Shown here in pieces: positions 12,772 to 30,349 of a stretch of DNA of 64,000 nucleotides. This stretch comes from Atherinomorus stipes (taxonomy: Eukaryota; Chordata; Actinopteri; Atheriniformes; Atherinidae), in contig JALJCO010010526.1 in assembly GCA_023101725.1 (NCBI GenBank), positions 62,001 through 126,000 of the forward strand. Reading direction: 5' to 3'. Position numbers and translations under genes: made by a program. The number at the start of each line of letters is the position of its first letter. Position 1 is the first letter of the stretch. Under the pieces are notes generated by a model. It was given only the letters and a program-made list of their open reading frames with translations. It made no database searches and was not told the origin of the DNA.

Positions 12772-15700
12772 TCAAGGTTTTCCATTCACACTTCCAGCAG
12801 ATGTGGAGTTCTTGTTGCGGTTCAGCCAGGACGGCAGGAGGCTGCGGTGTCTCGGCCGGGGGTTGGCTTGTGCAAGGCGGACCATGCGTGGCGAACGCCA
12901 TACCTTAATGGTAGAGTCATCGCTGGCCGACAGCAGCAGCTCTTGATCTGCGGGACTGAACGCGACTGAGTTCACCACGTCGTCGTGCGCCAGGCGTGCC
13001 AGACAGATGTTGTAGTGACGGTCCCAGATGTAACCATGCTTGTCCTCTGCTCCACTACAAGAAGGAGATCAGTCGCAGAAATCAGTGAACCCATCATAAG
13101 AAATTAATTTAATGCTCCTTTTACAACAACTGCTTGAATATGTAAGTAATAATTCTCACGATTTATGAATCTAATGATATTTTCTGTCAACTCATATGCA
13201 AAGTCTGGGGTCTGAAACGACAGTGTCGGAGCTGGCTATATAAAACTTGAATACAAGGTAATGCGTGAGGAGGCCATAATGGCTGCAGAGTCACAGGACT
13301 GGAATGATTTTCAGCTTAACGAGCTATAACTGGTGGCTGTTGGATCAGGCTCTGCAAAATCTTAAAATCACGTTAACTTATCATGCACTCAGTGACAGCT
13401 GGAGTTTCAATGTAAGCCAGGAAATCCAATATGGAGCATCTGCGAGTTGAAAATAAGCTGCTGAGGAGTAACACCTCATAGTTTTAGGGCAACAAACCTA
13501 ATCTCTCACTTAAAACAACTTTATCCTACTGAGCATGCCCAAGTTGACCAAGCTAACAAGTCAAAGTGGCTCCAGTTAAAGCCAATGCATGCACACAATC
13601 AACAACAACAATAACCAAAAAGCCTCTGTTATCTCTGTGTGATATCAGCAATAAAAACAGTAAAATTACCATCAGGAAAATTGTGAAATTTCTGACACCG
13701 GATGGCAAGTTATTTTCTCACGTCAGTGAAATGAAATACATTTACTCAGTCTAGAGTACGCACAGCAGAAATATCATTCTCAGGCGTTGCATTAGCAAAA
13801 CTGTTCAATCTTATTTCACGCCACACACAACCTGGTTAAAGCTAAGACAAAAAGCGGCACCCAGTTTTACATCAGACATTTGGAGAAATATCCTTAATTT
13901 CTTTCACATGATTTCATTTCTGCAAATACCTAATTATTTGCATATTAAGTGGTTAATTTTTAGATTCTGAAAGAGAGATGACCCAGAAACCTGGTGCTGT
14001 TTTGAAGAAGCTATCCATTGTTAGTGCTTTAAAAACAATACATATTAATCTTTTGTATACAGTCAATTATACTTCTTAGAAAAGTGGACGTTTTTCAAAG
14101 ACCTGAATGGTGTATACACATTATAAATGCTGTCTCTTACTATTAGATTGCTAATAATCAGTATATAACTGGTTGATTAGATGAGTCCAGTTTCCGGTAT
14201 AACCACTCTTTTAAATTTAACAACAAACTGTCCTCAATGAAAGGAAATAAAGAGCCAGAGGCCATCTCAGTCACTGCAGAGTTGGTCCACAAACAGAAAA
14301 AAAGGAAATCATCATGAACAAGTCAGACGAATAACACCAACCTACAGTTAGGCAGTGCTTTATTACACAACTTTGATGTTTTATCTAACATTAATTTTTC
14401 TTACAGATCCAATAATTTTTTTTCCCTTAATAAATACGTAGATTCAACAACCTTATGATAAATTCAGGAGGCTGTTTTAAGTCGTGTTAACATTTTTGTC
14501 TTGTTTTATGACTCAACACATGAAGTACCGTAAGCCTCTTACACAACACTAACACTCCAAGTTATCAACACTGCACAGAAGGAAATAGTCATTTCTGCGG
14601 TGGGTGGTAATGTACAAGTTCTTTCTCTATTTACTTTTTTTTTAGAAGTGGATCATCTTTTCTGTAATGATAGTCATGTTGTCGTTATTTCCACAATACT
14701 ATATTCCTGAAAGCACACTATGAATTACTGTAGCACTGTTTGAAACTTTTGAAGTTACATACAACATTCTTGCATATAAAGACTTCCTGAGCAGTATGCC
14801 ATGTATGCAAACAGGAAGAATGTGATACTTCTGTCCATTTATAAAGCTCAGATAGAGACAACTGTTACTCAAACAGTGATATCTTATAGATTTACGGTCA
14901 AAGTTGGCATACCTATAAATCTATGACTGTTTATGGCAAAAAGAAGGCAAATTAATATAACTTTTTTAAAAAAGTTTTGTTTTCTCACCTAGCAACAAAG
15001 TCTCTGCTGACATCGAGGAAAATGAAGAAGCACTCGTCGTTAGGCGTAAAGGCCCGGTGAGCACGCAGACTTCTCCTCTCCTCCCTCAAGCTTTTCAGGT
15101 CGATGACGTGCAGGTCTATCTCCTCTGCGATGGGAGGCGGAGACATGGGGTCCGAAATGACGCATCCTGCTGGCCAAGCTCGGCTATTCACATACAGGTA
15201 TCTGATCATTGAGATATGAGAGGTTTTTAGTGTTAATATCAGAACTTATTTGCTTAGTCGGTACACGATCCTGCAAAAACACACAAACAGCAGATTCAGT
15301 GTTTGTTTAGAAGACTATTCAGACTGAAATTTTAGTTAATGATGCAAAGCGTTGCCGAAAGCTTCTGAAAAAGTCAAATCTCCTCTTTGTATGACAGATC
15401 TCATCCAGAACTGTGAGCTTGTTTTATTAAATCACCACTCCGCTCTTTTGTAAAAAACAAACTTATTCTGAAACCTTGTTGCTGTGATTTGCTCCCTCTT
15501 CAGCAACAGGCATGGCATTCATTTATTCAAGCATTGACACCATTTTTCTATTCACCACACTTTTTCCACTGAGATGCTGAAATAGGAGAGTTTTCCCCAA
15601 ACTGTTCAACTGCTAAGTGAGATAAGGACTGATTGAATTTACTTTTCTGTTTGATGTAGTTTAAGTAATTAAAAGTTTTAAAAGTATGAAAATTAACCAC

Positions 15701-18700
15701 AAGAAAAAAAAAGTTTGTATTCAAGACTTTATCCAAGTGTATACCTGTGGTCTGGAGAAAGGCCCATGCCGATGATATGACCATGGATATCTATAACATG
15801 GTCCAGGGAATCAAAAAATTCATCTGAGCTCCGCTCTTCACCAAGCACAGGACCAGATGTGGTCATCTGGTCGGGCTTGATTCGCTTAATACCTGGAAAA
15901 GAAGAGCGAGAACATAATAAGAGATGTCTTGCAGTGTTGTGTCTTATCTCTTGGGTGTTTTTTTTTTTTTTTGCAGAGCATCTGAAGTAGTCTCACCTAT
16001 CTGGTGAGGCGAGTATGTAAGGCTGCCAGTGGTAAAGAGCAAATAAGTTTTATCCTCTCCATCTCCAGGCTCAGAGGGTTCAATGAGACAGGAGTCTGGG
16101 GCCTTCGTGTGGGTTCTGCCCATCATCTTAGCCACATGGGTCTCTATCTCCAGCTCCGTGGATGCCACATTTTTACGGCTCTAGAAAAAGCAAGGGAAGC
16201 ACAAAAAACCTCAAATGAAAAACAAGGTTAGAAAAATCGAACAAATATACACAAGTTTAAAACCCAGCTTACATTAATAACATGCTCCAGGCTTGAAATG
16301 GTGGGTTGAGGGAGGCGGGTGGAGGAGAAGTTGTGACTCTTTGCATCTCTCTGCCATTCTTCTTCCTCCTCATCTTCACTACCAGATGTTCCCAAGTCAA
16401 AGAGAAGAGGTTGGTGGTGATGCTCTTCTTTTTGCCTTCTAGCCTGAGACTGAGCCTCGTAGTCTAGCAGCAAGTCTGGGGTGTCATGACGACGACAGTG
16501 AGCCACCATAACAGTACGAATGGTGCTGGCATTTATGTTTTGGATCTTGAAAAGGCGCTTGACCACATTGGCATTCTCCGATTCGATGTCCTGGAGTAAA
16601 AAAGGAAAAGAATGCGAGGATGGCACTGCCGTGGGGATGCTTTCTACATTTCATTTATTTAGGTTTTTCTTCTGTCTAACCTGGAAGGCTTTGTTAAGCC
16701 AGAGCACCGAGCAGGACGTCATGTTACCAATCCAGTGCAGGTTACCAGAGATAAGGTGGGTCTCATTCAGCCAGCAGCCAAACACATCATATGGCTTGTT
16801 TCTAACCCGCGACAACAATGTGTAATTTTCTGGGTCGGTGAATTGAATGGAGACAGTAAGAGTCAGAAGTGTAATGAAAACACACACATAAAGCAACAGA
16901 GAGTCACAGTTTGACAGTTTGCTTTAAATAACACAGTGACAGGGAGCTACAACGAATCATGTCCATGCTTCAACTAACTCCTCTGCTGTACGTCTCTTCT
17001 GTGTGAAATTGTGGGCTGTAACAAGGTTTACAGCGACTCTAAGCACAATGACCAGTTTGTAACCAAATGCACTCAGTTAAGATGATCAATCTATAATATA
17101 ATCTACTGTTACAGAACACATTATTCTGTAACTGTGATTCATATTTATCTACATTATCTTTTTTAATGCACATCATATAAAGTTAATTGTATGGTCTAAT
17201 AATTGCTGTAGGAAATACACTTAATGCCAACAGTGTCGTGTGGGAAAAGAGATTCCTCCAATTAATAATAATTAATCAGATAATTAATCTGAAACCTGAA
17301 AATAATCTTCAAGACACATCAACAGGAAATTATACATTTTCCCTTTGTTCTTACCCAAACTAATGACAGCAATTTCCCCAGATGATGAATGATGTGGGCC
17401 CAGGTAGACACCAGACACAAGCAGCAGGCTGTCATCAGCATTGAACTGGGAGAACTGGGTATAGCCCCAGTTAAACTGTCGCATGCTGGAGCTGTGCACC
17501 AATGAAATATTTCCATCTGGCCGCTCAGTATCCCATAGCTGAACAGAGGAAGCAAAGACATGGTTTAGAAATCACTTATTATACAATATAAGCGCTTACG
17601 GTCTGACATACAGAAAAGAAAATCTGAGCATATTGTATGAAAAATCAGAAATGGGGCCAAGTAAACTTTATTAGAATTGATCAAAATATATGTCCTAATT
17701 TTAAGCCAGTCAGTAACACTACGATCACCTGCAACAAGACTTTGAACTTTGTTATCTTTTTCAAAAATAAAAGTTCTACAAGAAGCATCTGGGACAGCCT
17801 GATCTTTAAAGACTGGTGGAGTTAACTCATGTGGTTCTATGATTTCATGGAGCAGCATACAGGGGCCTTCTGTTCTTCAAATAAAGTGACCAGATGTGGT
17901 TATCACTCAGTAAAGGGTGAAAATACTGTAAGAACTCCACAAGCAACAGACAACTCCCTGGGATTCTTGTAATTGTGACTACATGTAAAACTAAATATGT
18001 AAAAATAACCAACTAGAAGACTACTTCAGATTTATTATCTGGTTAGATTCTCCAATCTCTTATTTTTTTTGCTCCATATCTGGGGAGATGAGCTGATAAA
18101 AATCGGTTGCTACTTTTGATATAGTTGTATTTTAGGGTAATTCTTTGCAGAATGATTGACCTGTTTTGCTTTGAAATATGTGTTTTCACGTAGGTGTTCC
18201 AGCAAATCAGAAGACACATAAAAGTTAAACCATGAAATAATTAAGAAAAAACTGAACACAGTTACTTCTCACATAGAGTGAAAGTACAAAATTAAGACAC
18301 AGGATGAAAACAACTCAATAATCTTTTAATCCTGACCTTAACTGTGCAGTCTTTGGAGCAGGAGGAGAACCGATGACCCCTGTGAGAGAAAGCCAGGTGG
18401 AGGACTTGGTCACTGTGCTCTCTTAGCGTCTGAACCTCCACACAGGGAATACAGTCAAACAAACGTTTGAACTCCCTGTACCACGACACAGCAGCTGCAT
18501 GAAGGTAGAATAACAACTAATTCAACAAAATGTGTCTTTGTCAAAACCATTTGTCAAAATAGAAGGCAAAGTCCTTTGTGAAATGTGATTTTAAATATTT
18601 ACATGGGTGACGAGGTACAGAGCGTGGTATGTGGTAGTAGCTGTAGAACAGCTCCCTCCACAGGAACTCATCTCTGGAGACAGCCAGCCACTGTCTGCAA

Positions 18701-18789
18701 GTCAAACCAGCTCTCAGCACAGCATCATGGGGCAGACGCAGAAAGATCTCCAGAACCAAGCTATCCGGCAGAACTGGACCACACTCCAT
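12772..18789 (-). CDS. fbxw5: F-box/WD repeat protein 5 (FBXW5)
   Basis: FBXW5 is a substrate receptor of SCF (CUL1) and DDB1-CUL4 ubiquitin ligases; reported targets include SAS-6, EPS8 and TSC2. Nine coding exons on the minus strand: 18603-18789, 18337-18494, 17355-17538, 16681-16829, 16273-16590, 15997-16180, 15745-15892, 14989-15201 and 12772-13054. All boundaries are GT-AG and the phases join to 607 residues. The start is MECGPVLPDSL at 18789. Its exon begins at 18798 with a short 5'UTR stub. The F-box (LPDSLVLEIFLRL to DEFLWRELF) covers residues 7-48. WD-type blades follow, with DCTVK, SGEIAVISL and a C-terminal repeat ending DDSTIKVWRSP. A Glu-rich acidic insert (SEDEEEEEW) in exon 5 and a Ser/Asn-rich tail make it about 40 residues longer than human FBXW5. 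The 5' noncoding exon was not located with confidence. Confidence 0.95.
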
Positions 18790-18890
18790 CCTAACATCCT
18801 GAGGAAGACATTCACAACACAAGTCGCACAGTATAGAACCAAAAGTACTGTGAGTTGGGTAGATTATATTGCTAGAAAAACATCTATGGT

Positions 18891-19284
18891 AGGGCTGCAC
18901 CAAATTAAGAAAACTTGCTATATGCGATAACATTGTTGAGACCTATCATATGACGATATGATTTGTGATGTATAAAATACTTGGATATGCAGTGTCTTTC
19001 AGACACAGGTAGTTGGCAGCTTATTGAGATAACAGGAAGCATACAAATACATTATTTCCATTACAACATTGTTTAATTAGAAAAGTCAATTTGATTGGCC
19101 ACTGATACACACAGCACAAAACCATTCAGTTGCAAATGGAACAAGATCATGTCACTTCCTTAAAATATATACAAACATAGGCACTATTAACATAGATACT
19201 ACAGTTTAGTCCATCTGCAATATGTATATTGCACAGGCTAATATCACAATGAAGGTATATTTTTAACATATTGTGCAGCCCTAT
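18891..19284. mobile_element. 394-bp hAT-type MITE with 8-bp duplication
   Basis: The ends are AGGGCTGCAC (left) and GTGCAGCCCTAT (right). The flanks are the 8-bp direct repeat TCTATGGT at 18883-18890 and 19285-19292. The interior is AT-rich and noncoding. It lies just upstream of the first coding exon of fbxw5, probably in a 5'UTR intron. Confidence 0.85.
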
Positions 19285-19350
19285 TCTATGGTATAAAGAT
19301 TAGGGCACTGGTTCTCTTGTTTTTAAGTATCTGCAAATACAGAACCAACA

Positions 19351-20490
19351 TGTATTTTGCTTGTAGGAGTCTAGACCGGTTCGTTTCATGTATAAATGGT
19401 AACTTTTTTTTTTTTGCGTACACCAACAGAAATGTCCATGTTTGGTAATCTTCATGAGTGCGTCAAAGCAAAGTACAATTAATTCATTCCCAATATCAAC
19501 AGTGTGCGCATTGTGCTGTTCTAGACTCCGCGTTGTGCATTAAAACTGTGTAATGCACGGATCCAAATTGTTTAATCCGCTTATACCATGGTCCCACAGA
19601 GTAAACATTAAATGACAAATGTTCATTCACCTTGTAAACTCGTTAAATATGTTTGAGTTTAGGAACTATTCTATGCTGGCAGCTGGTTTGAGCGTTGCTA
19701 TGGTAATAACATTCCGTGGTGGAATGATATGACAGTGATTTAACTAGGTGTGCGTATATACAGAAATAATGCACATAAGTTGACATTAGAATTCTTACTG
19801 ACCATGGTAAAAAATGCATTTCATGAACAATGAAAACATTTTTACGCTATTTGAAGACAAATAAATATTGGAGGAACTCAAAATGTGGTGGGCTGTATCC
19901 ATCTTTATAGTAGAATGGTTTCATTGATTGACTTCAGTTAAAAGTGAATTAAAAGAAACCCTTATTCACTTTCTTCTTTATGTGATTAAAGCTCACGTGA
20001 GTAATAACAAAGATGATCATTTAAGCAGTACATTATAACTGCCTTTCAGAGCCATCTGAGTCAACCATGCTCACTGGAGCCTGACAGCTCTTACAATACA
20101 CGACAGCACAACCTGCACAAGAGAAAAGATATGAGAGGAGTCCATTACAGACTTTTTTCACTTATTAGTTAATACACAACAAGAACTGAAAATTCAAGCT
20201 ACTGGATTGACTGTACGAAAATTGATAAGTGGTCGTTGAAAGAGACACGATACAGTAACATTTCCTCAAAAACAAACTACAACTACAGAATATTCAATCA
20301 AATCGATTTCAAGTAGTTATTTTTAAAAAAAATTAATCAATACACTGTTGATATTGGGAGTGAATTAATTGTACTTTGCTTTGACGTACTCACGAAGATT
20401 ACCAAAGATGGACATTTTTGTTGCTGTACGCAAAAAAGTTACCATTTATACATAAAACGAACCGGTCTAGACTCCTACAAACAAAATACA
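19351..20490. mobile_element. foldback element with ~150-bp inverted arms
   Basis: 19351-19505 matches the reverse complement of 20342-20490 with few mismatches, starting from TGTATTTTGCTTGTAGGAG and including TCTAGACCGGTTCG. The loop is about 835 bp with no transposase frame. Target duplications were not identified. It lies 5' of fbxw5. Confidence 0.8.
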
Positions 20491-23400
20491 CAAAAATATT
20501 ATAAGATATTGTCAAGTTTATGATGATTGTTAAGCAAAATTTCGAGTTTACTTCACAGCTAAGCTAAGAGATATATCCATCAAGCTAGCGTTTAACTAGC
20601 TACGTTAACAAGCCAGCTAGCTGTTAGCTGACATTTGTTTTCAACTTTAAACGTACAACATTTTTATTAGACAATTAACTGTTGCTCTGATTGGCAAATG
20701 GAGCCGTTGCAGGTGCAAATCAGCTTGGTCTCATGTAAAGTTGCTGACATTAACTGTGACCCACCTGCTGGATCAAAGTAGATTGGAGAGAAAATATCTA
20801 GCGGCTAGCCAGCGTTAAAGCTAGCCACAGAAAAATGACAACAATCCTCGCGCAGCGGTGAATCAGTTAGACCCAACTAACAGATGCCAGAATCCTCGCT
20901 GGAGCATATCAATCGATTCAGCATAGCTACTGTTGGATCAGAAATTTAATACTTACTTTATTTTACTTACATAAACTTCTGCAATGCGGGATTTAGTCAA
21001 TAAGATATTTTACAGGTTAATATAACTAGAGATATAAATACGTTTTTAAAAGCACATCAGAACATAGATCTACTGATTTTTAATTTTAATGGGATGAAAA
21101 TGTGAAAATTATAAAAGAGACAAATACATAGCCACAACTGTGACTATAACTGAAATTTTTTTTAAGTGAAAATTTAAAAATTACATAAATGAAATGTCAG
21201 AAAACAAATAAAACCTGGCAATAGAAAACCATATCAACTGAAAACAGAATACAGCCCAAACACACGAATGACTAGCAAGATAACCAATCAAAATTATTTT
21301 ATTATTATTTATTATTATCAAAATTTTTAAAGAAAGAAAGAAAGAAACTGAGGCACAGAAGGTAAACTATTAGTAATTATCCAAATGGTCAAGTATCAAC
21401 AGCTTTATGCTCAATATAACAATTACTAATGTTGAATCACCAATTCAAAATGACAATTTTATTAATCTCCTGTTTTTAATATCTTTAGAAATAGAGGAAT
21501 CAAGATGAAAATATTATTAGCAACAACTTTTTTCTTTAGCTGGCCTTGAAAGACAGGGAAAGCATGTGTGCTTGCAACAGTACACTTGTATGTGTGTTTG
21601 GGGGGGGGGGCAGCTCTTTAATTCAGCAACCCCACAGTGAGCATCACCCAGAGGACTATAGAGCCTTAAACTGCTGCCACTGGCTCCTTGCAGCACTGAT
21701 CAACAACCCCTGAGCAGAGCTTCAGTGTAAGATTAACCCATCAAAACATATTTTAAAGAAGGGACTATGCTGTGACTGATATTCTCTGGTAAGTTCAAAA
21801 ATTTTGTGAGCTTACTTTAAACACCTTATTTTGTACCAAACAACTTCTACAAACAGGGAAAAAAAAATTGACATGTATTGTATGGCATTCATTAGAACTG
21901 TTTATATGATTAAAGGCTGAAAACATGCATTGTGTGCAAAACAGAGTGTGATGAACCTGATAGGGATGGGATCGGGTTACCTGTTACATTATCTCAGCAG
22001 AAAGGACTTAGCCACCAGTGTCTGATATAACAAACAGATAATCCCTGTCTTTGTTCAGCACTGCACCATGCAGCTAACTGGATATTTTCTTGCTGTGGCC
22101 CTTCTGTGAAGGATGGGACATCTACAGGATATCAGTGTAAAGGTGCACCTCGCTGCGTGAAACTGTACCATTTTCATTTTTATGATCTACAGAGTTCTTA
22201 TGAAAAAGTTGTTTTGTTTTCCTCATCTGTGCAGGGCAGACCGTGTGGACAATCCAGAGTGATGAAAAACCATCCAGTCAGAATCTGTCATAATAGTTCC
22301 CCACAGGGTGGCCTGAAAAGATGGCCACATTTATCCACCTGCTGTGAAGTCGATCCATCTTCAGCTTGACAATGTCTGCTCCTGCTCAACTCTGTGATGT
22401 GCTACTTGTTACAATGACGACTTGTCTGAAAGCTCCTTGTTAGGAAGTTGGATAATGTCTGACAACTGACAAGTGTACACCACAGACTGCTGGGTGCATT
22501 GCTCTCTTATATAGTAAAATATCGGGTCTAGCATGTTGAGCTGTTTAACTGATTAAAAGACTGCTGATTATTTACATGGTTTTGTTGTTTAAATCTCCTA
22601 CCGTCATTATAAGTAAGCATCTCCATTTTGTTTGTTCACAAGCTTTTCCAGAGTTTGCCTGTATCATATGGAAGCAAAAGAAACAACTTCAGAAGATAAT
22701 CACCTGATTCAGAAAAGTTTGACGATACACTGGATGATTGATTATTTAATCAACTAGAGAAGCTTATCTTAAATTTAGGTAAAAAAAAAAAAAAAAAAAA
22801 AAAAAAACATTACTCTGGCAAATGGGGATGGGATATGAACTAAAAAAAATCTGTCAAAAGAAAAAGAAAACTTGCAACGCTGCATTCTACTCTTACCTAC
22901 ATTATTCTGTATTTATGCAATGGATGAAAATACTTCTGGTACCTTATGAACCTACAAACAAGTCCCCATGTCTCAGAGGGCTGGGGATGAGTTTGAGTCA
23001 GTATTTTATTGTGAGTTCTTGGACTTTTCTTCAAAAGACTTCTTCAAATGTCATTAGTCCTCAATTTGATGTGTCCAGCCACTTATGAGGATCATAAAGC
23101 TCTTTTTTAAATGACATTTGCCGAGGTTTAGGCCTAAAAGCTGCTGGTCAGGCTTTGGAAAAGATAATCCCTTTTTCCCTTTAACCCTTATTTAGTTGCC
23201 ATCGATCAAACTGCACATATTTTCTAAAATACAGTCTTCATTTTGACACTAGACACATGCAAAAGCAATGCATATTGTGTTAATTTTACATTATTACATG
23301 TTATCTACATTAATTTTTATCATGGTTTTGACTAAATCTGCCCTCAAAGGGGCGCACTTACTGTCTCAAAGGTTGAAAAGTAGATCAGCCACATTGTGGC

Positions 23401-24731
23401 AGCAGATAGTCTTTTTTCCAGCACTTTTTTTTTTTTTTAACAGACTCCATATTTAGTCATGCTTGCTATAGCCTACTGAGATACAGTTTTCTGTTCAAAT
23501 GAACTAAATATGCATGCTTCAACAGATGGGGAAAAAAGGCAAATCAGATACATTCTTTCATGTAGACATTATCTTTTTTTCCCCCTTTTCTTGGTCATGT
23601 TGTACAAAACATCTATTGGCACTTTAATAGCTAGGGAAACATTGTGTTGCTTTGGATATAACAATGAACGTCAATAACTCATTGCGTCACGAATATTAAT
23701 GTGTTACCATGGATTTAGTTGTACTACTGGTACTTGTATAATGTCCTAATATCTGTTTTAGATGTTTGACTTATTTTCTAAAGTTAAAAAAGGGATACCT
23801 TCTATTTTTTTTAAGAATAACTGTATTTATAAAATTAACAACTGCAGAATATAGAGGATTTTTTTTCTGTCATGAAAACTGAAAATGCACCATAGCAACA
23901 GCTACATTAAAAATGTTTGGCTGATACTTGGAAAGCAATATTTTTTAGCATATAGGCTGCATAATGAAATCAAAATAACACATATTTTCTTTTTTACAAT
24001 TGTCAGTATTATTGCTTTAGCTTTACTATGTTTGAAATAGGCAGCCATAGGATGAAATTTTCTCATAGTTTTATAGTCATTTAACTCCTTTTAGACCTTC
24101 TGTTGTTTTATATTATTGAATACATGATAGCACCTCAAAACTAAAGGTATTAATGAATATGAAAGGGATTTCTTTCTTTCAGCCATAGTCATCATTTATT
24201 TTGTTTTTAAATTGATTACAATGTTGGTGGAGCAAAGCAACAGAGGAGATTATGAAAGAAGCCATTAAGTTCAAAATGAACCTGCACTTGTTGATGTAAT
24301 AACATACAAATCAACATTGTTTTTCCTATTTGTTTTCCCCTCTCAATAATAGACAAAAGACCTTTAACTTTAATAAGTTTCTTATGGAGAACCTCATCTA
24401 AATTAAAAACCTACATTAATGTGGACCACTTAACTAACAAACTGTTGAATTGTCCAGAGCTGTCACCTGTCTTATATTCATGTTTACAAACTAAGAATAT
24501 TTTATTAACTATTCAATGTAACTAAATGCATTCAAAACTGGTATAACTTGCTTTATCTGGGAAATTCTCCAGAAATGCCTGGAGTGAAGATGAATAATTT
24601 GTAGGATGGGTCAGGAGTGTCATATCAGAGGTAGAGCTCTTATTCTCCTGTGGTCAGGATGTGATAGAGATCATGAAATCTTAAGTGGAAACTGATTAAC
24701 TGACATTAGAAATTAAATCTTGTATATCATA
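20491..24731. other. fbxw5 upstream and fbxw5-prdm12 intergenic DNA
   Basis: 20570-20960 has repeated GCTAGC motifs and modest CpG content, and could hold the fbxw5 promoter or first noncoding exon; a possible minus-strand donor CAGCAG|GTGGGT lies near 20770. Beyond that it is AT-rich with a G run (21600-21611) and an A run (22780-22806). No gene-like frame with recognisable similarity was seen. Confidence 0.4.
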
Positions 24732-24737
24732 TTTATT
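24732..24737 (-). other. prdm12: candidate prdm12 poly(A) signal
   Basis: TTTATT on the + strand (AATAAA on minus) lies about 420 bp past the prdm12 stop codon. The intervening sequence is noncoding 3'UTR by inference. Confidence 0.4.
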
Positions 24738-25158
24738 TAGGATAGAAGAAAGAACAAATATATTTACATTCACATGTATAATTTTACAATTACACAGATC
24801 TTCAAAGTACCCACTATGTACAAATTTAAAGTGACAATTTCAGTTTACAGTGTAGAATGATGCAGCTGAAACAATGTGGTCTCCTCCTTCACATCTACTG
24901 ACTGAACAAATGAGGATACTGTCCACCTGAGCTGATGAGAAAAACATAAGAAGCACCGAAAAGAAATGCATTGGAAAAAGCTGAGATTTGCATGAGCTTC
25001 CAAAATACCTATAATACATCTTTATGTTTTTGTTTTGACCGTTACAGAGGAACAAACAACTTTCCTCCTTGAGGTCTTATGTTATGACAGCACCCTTCAC
25101 TACAACTTAAAATCTAAAGTGCAACGTTCCGCGCGACAGTCTCCCTATGTGTCTGTCA

Positions 25159-28345
<3,187 letters not shown>

Positions 28346-28477
28346 GTTGCAGGGTAAGAAGCCGACTAAAGAAGAAAAGTGGTGCGGCTGTAAGTTGATA
28401 CACAGAGCTGTTCTTAAGTCCGTCCTCCTGCTCCAAACTCTGCGCGTAAAGCTACCCTGCCTGGCTGTGAGGGTCTC

Positions 28478-28485
28478 TTTATATA
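28478..28485 (-). promoter_or_regulatory. prdm12: TATA box of prdm12
   Basis: The minus strand reads TATATAAA here, 133 bp upstream of the prdm12 ATG (28345). A start site near 28450 would give a 5'UTR of roughly 100 nt. Confidence 0.6.
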
Positions 28486-28499
28486 AGTGGCTGTGTGAC

Positions 28500-30240
28500 C
28501 CCTGTCTAATTACTTATTAATGACACACCCCTCACCGTGTGGACCTTCCTGCTGCACTGCAACACGCAAGCATTAAAACATTCAGCAGAGGGGGCGCAAA
28601 ACTTTACTTATAGCCTAATTAACTCCCGAATTTATATTTCGACGCAAAAATGCAAACACACGCTTTGATAAAAATGTTAACATATTGTCATATTTTAAGC
28701 ATTTTCTTATAAAGAAAAATTATATAAAAAAACACACCTAAAATGGCCTAACTTAATTCAACCAGACAAGCTATGCTGTGGCTCGAATAAGAGAACTGTA
28801 GCAACTGTTAAACGCATAGCCTAGTTGAAAATAATGCAGCAGGATGCGAAAACGAATTTGCGTTTTTCTGTGCGCAGAAGTGGGTCAGTGAGTCTGGGAG
28901 TTACTCGTGCATTTTTTCTCAGGCATTTCGTATTCATGTGCTGGTAATATTAATTTTTTGTGAGGAGTTAGCGCGGGAATAACAAGAATGGAAACAAGCT
29001 TCTTTTTTTCCCCCTTTTTTTCTTTTTTATTCTCCAACATTGTTCACATGCAAAAAATGCAAAGCTGCTTTGACGTGGTGCACTTTTTCAAGCCCTTGTT
29101 GAGGTAAGCGGTTTAATATTCATGGATGTTCGGAGCCCCCTCGGTATTGTGGCAACGTTTAGATGAGTATATATGGCCCCCTTTCTTCTCTATAGCCGCA
29201 GTCCTCTGTGTTTTTTCCTCTCTAGCCTATTTTTCGGGCTTGATGGACTGGGGCTAAATGGGCAGTTTTCCTTCTCTTCCAGCAGAGAGGACATCTTTAT
29301 TCCATCCCCGGCTCACAGGTTTCCCATTCAGCTCCCCTCCAAGTAATGTCAGGGCCCTGAAAAGTGCTGCAAATCAATCTTTCATGGTGTTTTGAGGGCA
29401 ATTTGACATCCATGCACTCCTCTTTTCACTCCAACAACTACAAGGGGGATTGTCCGAAAAAAAAGGGCAAGTTGTGCTCTCTGTCTCTCTTTTTTTTTTC
29501 TGCACGAATATGGACTGTGGCAAAGTAATGGGAAAGAAGATAGTCCTATGGCAAGTAAATACAATAGCGGAGTTTTTTGAGCAGCAGATAGTGAAAAGGC
29601 AAGGTGAGTGACAGAGCACGAAAAAAGATTACTGTGAAACAGCTGCTTTTTATGAGCGGGCCCCTCCTACGTTTGTCTCCTTTTCCCAGATGAAATTTCT
29701 CTGCTCTTTCAATGGGATTCTTTCTCATCTAGATTGATTTACATTTATAGCATTCAACGCACAAATCCGACGGTAAATGGCGGGGACAGGGGGGTGGGCC
29801 GCTTCTTTATTAAAGAGGAATTAAATGAATTGAATTGGGGTAACGCATGGATTTGATTTGCTTATTTATGCATTAACCTATGGCATTATTTGGAGCTGGT
29901 AAAGCCGCGGGCATGTCAGCAATAGCAAATCATCCTGCTTAGCTGTTCCATTGTAAGACAATTTAAGCTATTATTCTGTCCATTTAAAGCTTATCAATTT
30001 AATGTGGATGATTGACAATTATTGCACAAAGAATGCGGTAATTGTGTGATTTCAAAGAGCTGGTGGGAAACCTATTAAAGAAAAGCATTTGTTTATGGAT
30101 AAATAGCAGTTTTACGCTTATCAGGAAAGAAAGCAGAAAGCCTGGAGAAAAATAGAAAGAACAGACCTTAAAATAGATTAAATATTTAAACTTTAATGCT
30201 AGATAAGCTTAAAATAAAGAGGAAGTTATGAAAATAAAAG
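28500..30240. promoter_or_regulatory. prdm12 upstream region, CNE-like block
   Basis: 1.7 kb with no recognisable transposon sequence or gene. 29100-30240 has the look of conserved developmental enhancers: a TGATTGACA motif (PBX/MEIS type) at 30008-30016, several TAATT/ATTA homeodomain cores, and mixed composition without microsatellites. Conservation cannot be measured here, so the call is an inference from position and texture. Confidence 0.4.
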
Positions 30241-30349
30241 AGTAGCCTTGCTAATGTTACTTTTCCCCCGAAAAGTTTAGTTTGCTTCTTGTGAAACAAA
30301 AAGTACTCAAAGATTTATTTTCAAAGACACATTAAGTATAAAAGGAGTC

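Noticed and set aside
18541..18933. fbxw5 start further upstream, in the open frame running to 18933
   Set aside because: A clear acceptor (CTTCCTCAG) ends at 18799, so the upstream part of that frame is intron. The ATG at 18787-18789 opens the F-box protein as in other vertebrates.
22106..22369. 87-residue frame in the fbxw5-prdm12 interval
   Set aside because: No similarity recognised, no splice partners and no repeated codon pattern; random.
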